Of a DNA stretch of 64,000 bases, positions 15,914 to 24,917 are shown one piece after another. The DNA is from Dokdonella_A sp937902695. Lineage in GTDB: Bacteria; Pseudomonadota; Gammaproteobacteria; Xanthomonadales; Rhodanobacteraceae. A program made the translations under genes and the position numbers. The DNA is taken from assembly GCA_048498135.1 (NCBI GenBank), contig JBEHYO010000002.1, positions 62,001 through 126,000 of the forward strand. The letters are read 5' to 3'. Positions within the stretch are counted from its first letter, which is position 1. The number at the start of each line of letters is the position of its first letter. The notes below the pieces were generated by a model, which was given only the letters and a program-made list of their open reading frames with translations, was not told the DNA's origin and did not search any database.

Positions 15914-18382
15914 CTAGCGGTCTTCGAACCCGTCGATGAAGATCGCATCCGGCGCGACGACGCAGGTGCCCGGCACGAGCGCGTGCGTCAGCGCGACGTC
16001 GTCGACGAACCAGCCTTCGCCGGTCTGTGCCTGGTCGGTGCGATAGAGCCAGCGCGCCTGCACGGTCTCACCGGCATACGCCGAAAGATCGACGTCGTAC
16101 TGCGACCATGTGAAATGGCCCATGCCGGTGAACGCGCCGGAGCCTTGCGCGATGCCGCAGAGCGTGCCGCCCTGCGAGATCGTGCTCGGGTAGCCCTGTT
16201 GCGGCGTGAGCCGCGTCCAGTTGGCGCCGTCGGTCGAGATCTCCACGACGCCGCCATCCCAGCCCTGTTCGATGTCCCAGGCGGACCAGAACGAAAGCGC
16301 CGACGACTGGCCCGGCGTCAGCTCGAGCGGCGGCGTGACCAGCGAAACGCAGAGATTGTTCGCATCCGTGGACCAGAAACTCTCCGTGCCCGCGTGCATG
16401 CGCACGGTCGATACGCCCCACGCGCTGGCGGGATCGAAACGCGGATCGCCGGGCTCGGCTCCGCTTCCGAACGTCGCATCGGACGGCGGCCCGCTCGGCA
16501 CGACGGCGAGGCGGACGAGATTGTCGTCCTCCGCGCCATTCGCGCCGTCGACGCTGCGTACCATGTAGTAGTGCGTCGTGCCGCCGACGGCGGTGGTATC
16601 GCTGAAGAGCGTGTCGAGCCAGCCGAGCGCGATGCGGTTTCCATCGCCCGGCACGAAGCCCGCGTCGTCCGAGCGGTAGATCGAATACGACGCCGGCCCG
16701 CCGCAGGCCGGGCTGGCGCTGTTCCAGCCAAGATCGACGCGGCACTCGCTCGTGCCAGCGCTCGTCGCGCTCGCGATGCCGCCGAACAGCGGCGCGGCGG
16801 TGCAGCTGCCGGTCGTTTCGGCTTCGACGCAGGTCGACGACGACGAGCCGCAGAAGCCCGATGCATCGAACGCGGTCACGCGGTACCCGTAGGTCACCTG
16901 GCCCGATGCGCTCGTATCGGAATACATTGCCGCGGTCAGCTGATCGGCGATCGTGCGGAAATCGCCGCGGCAGCCGCCCTGCGCGCGCTCGACGCGGTAC
17001 GTCGTGCCGCTCGTCGTCGAGGCGTCCCACGCAAGATCGATGCGGTGATCGCCGTTCGGCGTCGCGGCGAGATTCGACGGCGTCACCGGCGCCTCGCACA
17101 GATGCGGCTCGAGCACGAAGAAGCCTTCGTCGATGCCGGTCGCGATGATGTTGCCGCTGCCCGGGAAGCGGAAGTTGTTCCAGGTGCCGTTGAAGGCGGC
17201 GTTGTCGCTCGCCGGGTAGGTGTCGAAGTAGGCGACCTCGGTCATCGCGGTCTCGGCGAGGTCGTCGATGCGCAGGATGCGCACGCCGGCTTCGTAATCC
17301 GACTGATAGACGTAGTTGCCGTGCACGTAGAGGTTGTGATCGATGACACTCAGCGGATGCTCGTGGAAGCCGACCAGCACCGGTGCATCGAGATCGCTGA
17401 CATCGAAGATATAGGTGCGCGCGTTGTTGCCGCTGCCTTCCTCGTCGAGCTCGTCGTCGAGCAGGAGATAGTGCTGATCCTCGGTCAGCCAGCTCTGGTG
17501 CGTGTACGCGCTGCCGTTGTACGGAGTCGACGACAGCGTCACCGGGTTCGTCTTGTCGGTCACGTCGACGATCGCGATGCGGCCGCTCGATCCGTTCGAA
17601 TCGAAGCAGAGATCGCGGCCATCGTGCTCGACGTCGGGCCCGGAATAGACGTAGCACTGCGATTCGTGCGTGTAGCCCGCGTCGTTGACGCAGCCGGCGA
17701 ATGTCGGCGACGTCGGGTCGTGGATATCGAGGATCTGCAAGCCGCCGTGATCGGAATCGCCGGGACAGACGACGTCGGCGCCCGCGACCGACGCGTAGCC
17801 TGTCGCCTCGTTGATCGAAATCGTATGGCTCGATCCGAAGCCGGAATAATGGCCGTCCTCGGTGAACGTCTCGGGCGACGTGACCGCGCGAAGGCGCGTC
17901 AGATCGAACACCTGCATGCCGTGGCCGGGATTCGCGTCGCTGACGACGAACGCGTGGTTCTGGTAGACGCGAACGTCGCGCCAGATCGAGCTTCCGGCCG
18001 AGGTCGGGAGCTTGCCGAGATAGCGCGGCTGATCCGGCGTCGAAAGATCGTAGAACGCGATGCCGTTGTTCGCACCGATGAGCGCGTATTCGATGCCGGA
18101 ATCGGGGTCGGTCCAGCCCCAGAGGCTGTTCGTCGTCGTCGCCTGGAACTGCGCAACCGGCACGAAGGCGAGGAGATCGACGTTCGAGCACGGATAGATG
18201 CCGGCCATGCCGTCGACGCAGGGCGTGTGGCTCGCGGGCGCCATCGGCTGGTGCTGCGGCCGGTGCTGCATGTGCTCGCGCATCGCGGGCGACTGGATGT
18301 CGCATGCGCTCGCCGCGGTGAAGGTCAGAAGTGCGGCAATGCCGGCGGACGCGCAGGAGCGCGTGAGAATCCCAGAACGCAT
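15914..18382 (-). CDS. Secreted choice-of-anchor B family (LVIVD-repeat) protein with IFxxGFE tail
   Basis: About 822 residues with a signal peptide (RSCASAGIAALLTFTAASA). Residues of about 90-430 form an LVIVD/beta-propeller region (NSLWGWTDPDSGIEYALIG, GGLQILDIHDPTSPTFAGC, RTYIFDVSDLDAPVLVGFHE), which matches the choice-of-anchor B family. Two fibronectin-III-like domains follow (TPSNLAATPNGDHRIDLAWD and CRVDLGWNSASPACGG), then a jelly-roll-like domain (LSFWSAWDIEQGWDGGVVE). The C-terminus is DAIFIDGFEDR. The family name reflects different C-terminal anchors in different bacteria, so this tail may be this lineage's version. The enzymatic role is unknown. The ATG at 18382 is chosen because the signal peptide starts there. 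Confidence 0.85.
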   Translation of the reverse strand: MRSGILTRSCASAGIAALLTFTAASACDIQSPAMREHMQHRPQHQPMAPASHTPCVDGMAGIYPCSNVDLLAFVPVAQFQATTTNSLWGWTDPDSGIEYALIGANNGIAFYDLSTPDQPRYLGKLPTSAGSSIWRDVRVYQNHAFVVSDANPGHGMQVFDLTRLRAVTSPETFTEDGHYSGFGSSHTISINEATGYASVAGADVVCPGDSDHGGLQILDIHDPTSPTFAGCVNDAGYTHESQCYVYSGPDVEHDGRDLCFDSNGSSGRIAIVDVTDKTNPVTLSSTPYNGSAYTHQSWLTEDQHYLLLDDELDEEGSGNNARTYIFDVSDLDAPVLVGFHEHPLSVIDHNLYVHGNYVYQSDYEAGVRILRIDDLAETAMTEVAYFDTYPASDNAAFNGTWNNFRFPGSGNIIATGIDEGFFVLEPHLCEAPVTPSNLAATPNGDHRIDLAWDASTTSGTTYRVERAQGGCRGDFRTIADQLTAAMYSDTSASGQVTYGYRVTAFDASGFCGSSSSTCVEAETTGSCTAAPLFGGIASATSAGTSECRVDLGWNSASPACGGPASYSIYRSDDAGFVPGDGNRIALGWLDTLFSDTTAVGGTTHYYMVRSVDGANGAEDDNLVRLAVVPSGPPSDATFGSGAEPGDPRFDPASAWGVSTVRMHAGTESFWSTDANNLCVSLVTPPLELTPGQSSALSFWSAWDIEQGWDGGVVEISTDGANWTRLTPQQGYPSTISQGGTLCGIAQGSGAFTGMGHFTWSQYDVDLSAYAGETVQARWLYRTDQAQTGEGWFVDDVALTHALVPGTCVVAPDAIFIDGFEDR

Positions 18383-18429
18383 GTCGAGCTCCCCAAGAGT
18401 CGCGGCGAACGGAAGCGGGGATTCTAGTG

Positions 18430-18540
18430 GCTTTTCCTTCTCACGCGCGCGGGAGAAGGTGCCGGAGGCGGATGAGGGTGCTTTTGGGGCGCGAACCAAC
18501 GTGCCCTCACCCTAGCCCTCTCCCGCAAGCGGGAGAGGGG
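18430..18540. repeat. Inverted-repeat element, family A (CCTCTCCCGC-GCGGGAGAGG)
   Basis: Two palindromic units, one of the GGGAGAAGGTGCCGGAGGCG type and one with GCCCTCACCCTAGCCCTCTC followed by GCAAGCGGGAGAGG, face each other across about 40 bases. It fills the gap between pepQ and the choice-of-anchor gene. The family recurs at least nine more times in the window. Confidence 0.9.
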
Positions 18541-18550
18541 AAAGAGCAGG

Positions 18551-19885
18551 TCAGACCGCGGCGGCGAATGCTTCGCGGGTGAGGTTTTCAGGCTCGCCGT
18601 TCGTACAGACGACGTCATCCTCGATACGGATGCCGCCGTATTTGCGGAACGCATCGACCTTGTCCCAGTTCACGTCCTTCGCGACAGGCTTCTTCCTGAG
18701 CTCGGCGAGCAGCATGTCGATGAAGTAGATCCCGGGCTCGATCGTCGTCACCATGCCGGGCTCGAGCTTGCGCGTCAGGCGCAGGTACGGATGGCCCGGC
18801 GGCTTCGGAATCGTGCCGCCGCGCTCGCTTTCCTGGAATCCGGCGACATCGTGTACCTGCAGGCCGATGCCATGGCCGAGGCCGTGCGGGAAGAACGTCG
18901 ACGAGACGCCGGATTCCACGGCGCTTTCGGCGCTCATCCGGATGAACCCGTGTTCGCGCAGGATGTTCGCGAGCACGTGATGCGCGTGCACGTGGAGATC
19001 GGGATAGCTCTGGCCCTTCTTCACCATCGCGCAGAAGCCGAGCTGCGCGTCGTCGACCGCGTCGATCAGCGCGGCGAACTCGTCCGCGCCGGCGGCCGCG
19101 TGCGTGCGCGTGATGTCGCTCGCGTAGCCGTGGAAGCTCGCGCCGGCGTCGATCAGGAACGAATGGAAATGCGCCGGCGGCGCATGGTTGAAATCGGTGT
19201 AGTGCAGCACGGCGCCGTGTTCGTTCAGCGCGACGATGTTCGAATACGGCAGCTCGTTCTCGGTCTGCCGCGCGGCGTCGAGATACGCCATCTGGATGCC
19301 GAACTCCGACGCGCCGCCGCGGAATGCCGCTTCGGCCGCGCGGTGCGCGCGCGCGCCGATCTTGCTCGCGACGCGCATCATCGCGAGCTCGTACGGCGTC
19401 TTGTACGTGCGGTGCCAGTGCAGGTGATCGAGCAGCGCCTTCGGATTATCCGGCGCAAACGGGCCGACCTTCGCGATGTCCTCGCCGATGATCGCGGAGC
19501 GCGCAGGATCCTTCGGCAGGTGCTGCACGGCGTCGGCAGCCTCGCGAATGATCGCGATGTCGAAATGCTCGACCCAGTAACCCGCGGGCGCTTCCGGCAC
19601 GACGTGCCAGTAGTCGTGCGGCTGCAGATAGACGAGCTTCGGCTTCTGCCCGGGCGTGTAGACGAGCCAGGAGCCCGGCGCCTTCGTCACCGGCACCCAA
19701 TGCTTGAACCACGGGTTCACGGCGAACGGATACGGCTTGTCGTCGAGAAACTCGTAGCGCGGCGTGCCGGCGGCGAGCACGAGGTGATCGCGCCCGGCGC
19801 GCGCCAGCGCGGTGTCGGTGCGCGATTTCAGCGTGGCGAGATGGTCCGCGTAGAGCGGGTGCAGGTCGGGATGCGTGATGTCCAT
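18551..19885 (-). CDS. pepQ: Xaa-Pro dipeptidase (M24B, PepQ)
   Basis: 444 residues, matching bacterial PepQ (about 443). It cleaves dipeptides with C-terminal proline and can act on some organophosphate esters. Metal ligands are visible in order: LIDAGASFHGYASDITRT (two Asp), FFPHGLGHGIGLQVHD (His), TTIEPGIYF (Glu) and GIRIEDDVVC (Glu). The PepQ-specific insert EPGIYFIDMLL...AKDVNWDKVDAF is present, separating it from PepP. It is cytosolic with no signal peptide. It reads away from the GH85 gene upstream with a 36 bp gap, so it could be co-transcribed, though the functions do not obviously relate. Confidence 0.95.
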   Translation of the reverse strand: MDITHPDLHPLYADHLATLKSRTDTALARAGRDHLVLAAGTPRYEFLDDKPYPFAVNPWFKHWVPVTKAPGSWLVYTPGQKPKLVYLQPHDYWHVVPEAPAGYWVEHFDIAIIREAADAVQHLPKDPARSAIIGEDIAKVGPFAPDNPKALLDHLHWHRTYKTPYELAMMRVASKIGARAHRAAEAAFRGGASEFGIQMAYLDAARQTENELPYSNIVALNEHGAVLHYTDFNHAPPAHFHSFLIDAGASFHGYASDITRTHAAAGADEFAALIDAVDDAQLGFCAMVKKGQSYPDLHVHAHHVLANILREHGFIRMSAESAVESGVSSTFFPHGLGHGIGLQVHDVAGFQESERGGTIPKPPGHPYLRLTRKLEPGMVTTIEPGIYFIDMLLAELRKKPVAKDVNWDKVDAFRKYGGIRIEDDVVCTNGEPENLTREAFAAAV

Positions 19886-19921
19886 GGGCGCGATTGTGCC
19901 ACGGCACCCGTGCGGCGGGGC

Positions 19922-21940
19922 TCAGTCGTCGAAGCCGTCCGCGAAGATGTGATCCCACGTCACGGTCGCGCTCGCGACCGGGGAGGCCATCAGGAAATCG
20001 GCGCCGATCGCAAGGACGTCGATCTGCGACGTCGCTTCGTTGCCGTCGCGCACGAGGTTGCCGACGAAGTACGCCGTGTTCGGCGTGGCGCCGAGCCAGG
20101 TGCCGAGGCTGCCATCGGGATGGTAGTGCTCCACGTCGTAATATGCGATCGCGCTCGGCGAGGCGTCCCATTTGAGGCGCACGGTCGCGGCGTGCGCATC
20201 GATCTCGTGCATTTCGACGACGGTGACGTTCTTCGGCGGCTCCGGAAACTCGACGTCGGCGGTGACCGCGATCTGCCCGATGCGCATCTGGTATGGCATC
20301 GGCGTGCCGGTGTCGACGAAGCGGAGCGAGATCGCCGCGAGCGTGCGTCCCGCATCGGCCGCGCCGAGTCCGATCGCGACGTACTGCCAGTCCGTCGAGG
20401 TCGCATCGAGCGTATCCGCATACTCGAACGTCGTCGGCGCGTCGGCGAACGCATATCCGACCTGCATGTGCGTCGGTCCGGTCTGGGCGGGCTTGAACAT
20501 GACGCTGAGCTGCGTGCCGCTGACGACGTCGAGATTCGTTTCGTAGAGCAGCACGTCGTTCGTCGCGTCGAGCGTGCCCGAGACGAGCAGCGAGGATCCG
20601 CCGAAATACGCATCGTCGAAATCAAGCGCCACGTCGAGCGGCGCGCCGGAGGTGCGCACGATCCAGCGCCACGTCGGCAGCACGTCCTGAAGACTGAGGT
20701 TGTTCCAGTCGCTGGTCGAGAAGACGGTGCCCGCACTCGCGTAAAAATGGCCTTGTCCAGTGCAGAAGTTCGTGACCCACGGCACCGTCGTGATCGGCGA
20801 GTTCGCCGGAATGTAGTTCGCGACGCCCTTCCAGTTCGACGTCGTCGTCGTGTTGCTCGGATCGCCGTTCTGGCCCACCCAGAACTTGTTGTCGCGCGCG
20901 TAGAAATCGGAAAGACTCGTCGACGCGTTGTAGGTCCATTCGGGCCGGTAGAAGCCGATCGACGTCACGTGCGGCTGGCCTTCGGGGAACACGGCGTTCC
21001 AGTTCACGCTGGTGTTGTAGCCGTTCGATTCGACGTCGATGCCGGCGTAGAGCTCGTAAGGGCTCCGGCCGAGGCTCGTCGCGAGCGTCGCCGAGTTCGA
21101 AAGACGCGTCGCCGTCCAGTTGAAGTTGAGAAAGAAGTTGTCCGAGACGAGCGTCGCGCCGTCCTGGAAGAACATCTGGTTCTGCGCATCGAGCTGGTTC
21201 TGCCAGCCGACGCCGCCGGTCGCATTCATCGCGTCGTACCAGGTGATCTTGAGGTTCGAGTGCGCCTGGAAGTACTCGAGCATCGCCTGCATGTCGCTCG
21301 CGAGCTGCGCGTCGCCACCGGCCGTTTCCTGATTGATGAACCAGCCGTCGAAGCCGTAGTACTCGGCCGCCTGAATCATCTTGTCCGCGACCGGAAAGAC
21401 GCCGTTCGCGTCGTGCTGCACGAAATCGCGCACCCATTGGATCTGCCCGCCGAACGCCGTCGGCGGGAGATACACGTTGCCGAGCACCGGCACGCCGTTC
21501 CTGTGCGCCGCGTCGATCACGGTCGGATTCGGCGCGAGGATCAGCCCTTCGCCGGCCGAGCCGCCCCAGAACACGAGCTGATCCATGTATTGCCAGTAGT
21601 TCGTCGCGTAGTAGTCGATCGTCGCGGAACCTTGGGACGGGTTGAACGACGTCGGCGCGTACGCGACGAGCGACTGCACGCGCGCCTCGTCGAGGTGCGC
21701 GTGCGGATTCACGTTGAAATCGGGATTCGAGAAGCGTGGCGCCAGCGGGATCGTGCCGCGGTTGAACGGCGCGTCGGGGTCGGTCGCGGGGTCCCAGTCG
21801 AGGATCGTCGACGGGAACCAGTACGATGCGTACGGCTGTCCGGGCAAGTCGTTGCCCGCGATGGCCGAAGAAGCGAAAGCGCCGAACAGCGACGCGGAGA
21901 CGACGAGCGCCGAACGGCGCAGACGCGATTCGAACGGCAT
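19922..21940 (-). CDS. Secreted GH85 endo-beta-N-acetylglucosaminidase with IFxxGFD tail
   Basis: About 672 residues with a signal peptide (ALVVSASLFGAFASSAIA). The GH85 barrel is clear: ASYWFPSTILDWDP, QLVFWGGSAGEGLILAPNP, VLGNVYLPPTAFGG, and the catalytic pair N203/E205 in GFDGWFINQET, then KITWYDAM. The family cuts the chitobiose core of N-glycans by substrate-assisted catalysis (Asn orients the acetamido group, Glu is the acid/base). C-terminal beta-sandwich domains follow (LDVALDFDDAYFGGSSLLVS and a FnIII-like KNVTVVEMHEIDAHAATVRL). The protein ends DHIFADGFDD. The ATG at 21940 has GAGGGG six bases upstream. It suggests use of eukaryotic glycoproteins outside the cell. Confidence 0.92.
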   Translation of the reverse strand: MPFESRLRRSALVVSASLFGAFASSAIAGNDLPGQPYASYWFPSTILDWDPATDPDAPFNRGTIPLAPRFSNPDFNVNPHAHLDEARVQSLVAYAPTSFNPSQGSATIDYYATNYWQYMDQLVFWGGSAGEGLILAPNPTVIDAAHRNGVPVLGNVYLPPTAFGGQIQWVRDFVQHDANGVFPVADKMIQAAEYYGFDGWFINQETAGGDAQLASDMQAMLEYFQAHSNLKITWYDAMNATGGVGWQNQLDAQNQMFFQDGATLVSDNFFLNFNWTATRLSNSATLATSLGRSPYELYAGIDVESNGYNTSVNWNAVFPEGQPHVTSIGFYRPEWTYNASTSLSDFYARDNKFWVGQNGDPSNTTTTSNWKGVANYIPANSPITTVPWVTNFCTGQGHFYASAGTVFSTSDWNNLSLQDVLPTWRWIVRTSGAPLDVALDFDDAYFGGSSLLVSGTLDATNDVLLYETNLDVVSGTQLSVMFKPAQTGPTHMQVGYAFADAPTTFEYADTLDATSTDWQYVAIGLGAADAGRTLAAISLRFVDTGTPMPYQMRIGQIAVTADVEFPEPPKNVTVVEMHEIDAHAATVRLKWDASPSAIAYYDVEHYHPDGSLGTWLGATPNTAYFVGNLVRDGNEATSQIDVLAIGADFLMASPVASATVTWDHIFADGFDD

Positions 21941-22050
21941 GGCCAACCCCTCGCGCGCCCACACGCGCGCAGCGGGTCGATCTTAGGATTCGCGTGCGTA
22001 CGCTCGCAAGCGCGCTTACATGTGCGCGCACGCACCTACGCGCGAGGCCG

Positions 22051-22100
22051 CTTTTCCCTTCTCCCGCTGCGCGGGAGAAGGTGCCGAAGGCGGATGAGGG
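22051..22100. repeat. Family A palindromic unit
   Basis: Single half-element: TTTTCCCTTCTCCCGC paired with GCGGGAGAAGGTGCCGAAGG, then CGGATGAGGGC. The second unit found in complete elements is missing here. Confidence 0.75.
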
Positions 22101-22177
22101 CACGCGGAGCGAAGCGCCCCGCGCGGAGCCGTTTGCAGAAGCGCAAGCGGCCCACGAGACCGGCCGCGCCCATCAAA

Positions 22178-22453
22178 ATGATACTTATAAGTCGACTAGC
22201 TCCAGGGGGTCGCGACAAGAACAGCGGCGCGCCAGACTGTTCTGCCCTGGCGAAGCATCCGATAGCGATCCTGTTAGGGCGGGCATTGCGTGCAAGGAGA
22301 GAAGCCGCCGGAATCAGTCAGGACCAATTCGCCGATAGCATCGAGATGCACCGAGCGTATTACTCGGCGATCGAGTCGACGATATTGCAAGACGTAGAAA
22401 CAAGTCTCGCTCGGCGTGAAAGCCGCGGTGCGAGAAGGCGGGCCCTCAGCCGT
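22178..22453 (+). pseudogene. Decayed XRE-family helix-turn-helix regulator
   Basis: The plus-strand frame contains IAILLGRALRARREAAGISQ then DQFADSIEMHRAYYSAIE, an unmistakable XRE/Cro helix-turn-helix. In intact relatives the next residues are a conserved R-G-E-R-N-[VI]-S-L. Here the frame gives STILQDVETSL, while a different frame holds KQVSLGVKAAV with a stop just before it, consistent with a frameshift and a nonsense change. The 3' end runs into the convergent TolB/TPR gene. The exact start is unclear; ATG 22178 is used. Local A/T content is higher than around it. It is most likely a remnant of a mobile or accessory module. Confidence 0.6.
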
Positions 22454-22454
22454 T

Positions 22455-24230
22455 TCACGGCAACGCCTTCGCCTCCGTCGTCACCGGAAACCCCACCTTC
22501 TTGCAAAACACCGCAAACCGCGGATCGTTCCGATACCGCAACACGAAAGGATCCGTCAACAGGCTCGTGATGCCTGGATCGCGACTCGCCCACGCCCGAT
22601 CAAGCCACTCGAACGTCTTGCCCGCGTCGCGCCGAATCGCGTAAACCTCGGCAATCTGATACGGCGAGAACGTAGCGTCCTTCTCGATCAGCTCCTGCAA
22701 CGTCGCCTCCGCGGCCGCCTTGTCGTCGCCGATCTGGAGCGCCATCGCCAGCGCCTGCCGTTTCCACGAGCCTTCGGGCTCTTCCTCCGCCGCGGCCAGC
22801 GCGGCTTTCGCGTCGCCGCGTTGGATCTGAATCATCGTCAGGAGCTGGTAGTAGCCGGTGCCGTCTGGCTGGAGCGCGATCGACTTCCGGATCGCGGCTT
22901 CGGCTTCGTCGAGGCGTCCGAGTGAGGCCAGATAGCTCGCGAGCCACGTATCCCACGAAGCGCGCAGCGGATTGATTTCGATCGCCTGGCGCGTGAGTGC
23001 TATCGCTTCCCGCGGCTTGCCGAACGTTGCAAGCGAAACGCCGAGCGAAAACTTCGCGCCGCCGTCGCCGGGCGCAAGTTCGACCGCGCGACGACTGTCG
23101 GCTTCGGCGCCGGCCCAATCGAAGTCGGCATTGCGCCGCAGCGTCGCGCGCGCGGCGTACGCGGAGGCGAGGTTGGGCTGCAATGCGATGGCCTTATCGG
23201 CGGCCTTGCGCGCTTCGGCATACGCTCGCTGCGCGGCGTCGCCTTCGAGATTCTGCTGCGCATAGCTCGTCCATTCGACGGAGAGTCCGGCCCATGCGCG
23301 CGCATAGCGCGGATCGAGCTGAATCGCGGCCGTGTAATGCGACACGGCCTCGTGATGATCGGCCTCGGTCGCGCGGGCGCCGTAGAACGCGCCCTGGAGA
23401 TACGCCGCATACGCATCGAGATTGCCGCTCGGCGGACGATCGGTCTGCGCGGCCGCCGGGCCCGCCGTCAGGAGCTTCGCCTTCAGCGCGCCGGCAACGG
23501 CGTTCGAAATCTCGTCCTGCAGCGCGAAGAGATCGCGATACGGCCGGTCGTAGCGCTCTGACCAGAGCGTCGATCCGTCCGCCGCGTGCACGAGCGATGC
23601 GCTGACGCGCACGGCGTCGCCGACGCGCCGCACGCTGCCTTCGAGGAGGTGCGCGACGCCGAGCTTCGCGGCGATCGTGCGGCTGTCGTCCTTGCTGTCG
23701 CGGAACTTGAACGACGAGCCGCGGCTGATGACCTTGAGATCCGCGAAGTGCGAGAGCGTCGTGATGAGGTCTTCGGAAAGGCCGTCGGAGAAGTATTGCT
23801 CATCGGCATTGCCGCCCTCGTTCGCGAGCGGCAGCACGGCGATCGACTGGTCGGAAATGCCGTCGGCGCCGCGGCGCGAGACGAGCTGGTTCGTCAGCAG
23901 CAGCACGACGGCGACCGAGAGCACGCCGATGATCCAGAAATCGAGCTTGCGGCCGGTCTGGTGCGTGATCGACGCGCCGGGGTCGACGTCGCGCTCGCGC
24001 TTGATCCCCTCGGGCGTGAACTCGAAGAACCACGCGAACAGAATCCAGAACGGGAAGCCGAGGGCGCCGGCGATCGCGAACCAGCGCGGCACCCAATCGG
24101 GCGCGCCGAACACGGGCGCAAGCTGCGCGATGCCTTGCGCGAGTGCCCACACCGCGCCGATGTAAAGCGCGCCGGCGCGAAACACATTGCGGCGGCGAAG
24201 CTCGGAAACGAACGACGGACGGGCGCTCAT
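22455..24230 (-). CDS. TolB-like/TPR membrane protein (adenylate-cyclase-associated type)
   Basis: 591 residues. An N-terminal cytosolic start (SFVSELRRRNVFRAGALYIG) leads into two transmembrane helices, then a juxtamembrane FEFTPEGIKRERDVDP and a third helix (FWIIGVLSVAVVLLL, about residues 98-116). The periplasmic part begins with a TolB-like domain (SIAVLPLANEGGNADEQYFS, GLSEDLITTLSHFADLKVIS, LLEGSVRR, LWSERYDR) and continues with TPR repeats (about residues 260-520). Proteins with this order are frequent in Lysobacterales, often in many copies, sometimes with an N-terminal cyclase or winged-helix domain that is absent here. The function is unknown. The ATG at 24230 is chosen because it starts the conserved S-E-L-R-R-R-N-V-F motif. 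Confidence 0.82.
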   Translation of the reverse strand: MSARPSFVSELRRRNVFRAGALYIGAVWALAQGIAQLAPVFGAPDWVPRWFAIAGALGFPFWILFAWFFEFTPEGIKRERDVDPGASITHQTGRKLDFWIIGVLSVAVVLLLTNQLVSRRGADGISDQSIAVLPLANEGGNADEQYFSDGLSEDLITTLSHFADLKVISRGSSFKFRDSKDDSRTIAAKLGVAHLLEGSVRRVGDAVRVSASLVHAADGSTLWSERYDRPYRDLFALQDEISNAVAGALKAKLLTAGPAAAQTDRPPSGNLDAYAAYLQGAFYGARATEADHHEAVSHYTAAIQLDPRYARAWAGLSVEWTSYAQQNLEGDAAQRAYAEARKAADKAIALQPNLASAYAARATLRRNADFDWAGAEADSRRAVELAPGDGGAKFSLGVSLATFGKPREAIALTRQAIEINPLRASWDTWLASYLASLGRLDEAEAAIRKSIALQPDGTGYYQLLTMIQIQRGDAKAALAAAEEEPEGSWKRQALAMALQIGDDKAAAEATLQELIEKDATFSPYQIAEVYAIRRDAGKTFEWLDRAWASRDPGITSLLTDPFVLRYRNDPRFAVFCKKVGFPVTTEAKALP

Positions 24231-24362
24231 TGCGAGCACTCCCGCGCACAGGCACGACGCTGACGGATTGCAGCTGCCATGACCTTCCCCCTGTGCGCAT
24301 TCTGGCACAGGGGGAGCGGTCGGATCGAACCGCGTCGCGTAGTCGCCGCGCGATACGCGGCG

Positions 24363-24917
24363 TCAGTCGCGCCCGTCGCCGCCGGCGGTGAACTCACTGC
24401 GCAGCCAGTCGTCGAGCATGCGCTTCTCGAAACGAAGCGGATCGGTCTCGTTGAGGATGCCGCGCTGCATGAACGCGGGATCGCGCAGCTTGCGTTCGCC
24501 TTCCCTGACGACCGCGCCACTCGTACCCGTGAGCGTGAACTTGAGGTCGATCCGCGGCGGATAGATGTTCTTGATCACACGCACGTCGTCCCAGCGCGGG
24601 CCGCGCCACGGCTCGTACGTGCCGGCGAGCTGCACGTTCGTGAATGTCACGGCGAGATGGTCGCCCTCGGGCAGGACGCGCTCGGCGCGGTAGCGCAGGT
24701 GGTTGGCGAGATCGGAGAGCCACTCGTCCGGATCCTGGCGTCCGAGTCCGGTGCCGGCGTAGTTTTTGGATTCGCTGAAGGCGGCGGGCCGGGTCCAGTC
24801 GATGTTCACCTTCGAATCGCTGCCGCCTTTCAGCTCGGCGGCGCCGGCCGCGCCTGTGATCGCGGTGGCGCACAAGACGACCAGCGAGCGCAAGACGGAC
24901 GGGTTCAGCGCAGTCAT
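24363..24917 (-). CDS. DUF3016 family exported protein
   Basis: 184 residues with a signal peptide (LVVLCATAITGAAGA). The mature part shows the DUF3016 features: a V/I-x-W/F near the start (KVNIDWTRPAAFSES), LANHLRYRAERVLPEGDHLA, a LAGTYEPWRGPRWDDVRVIK segment and a C-terminal YPPRIDLKFTL strand. The role of this family is unknown; it is probably periplasmic. It is transcribed divergently from thiC. The ATG at 24917 starts the signal peptide. Confidence 0.8.
   Translation of the reverse strand: MTALNPSVLRSLVVLCATAITGAAGAAELKGGSDSKVNIDWTRPAAFSESKNYAGTGLGRQDPDEWLSDLANHLRYRAERVLPEGDHLAVTFTNVQLAGTYEPWRGPRWDDVRVIKNIYPPRIDLKFTLTGTSGAVVREGERKLRDPAFMQRGILNETDPLRFEKRMLDDWLRSEFTAGGDGRD

Noticed and set aside
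18791..22570. Plus-strand frame of 1259 codons spanning pepQ and the GH85 gene
   Set aside because: Arg/Val-rich translation antisense to two clear enzymes. Only its last part (XRE helix-turn-helix, 22178 onward) is meaningful and is listed separately.
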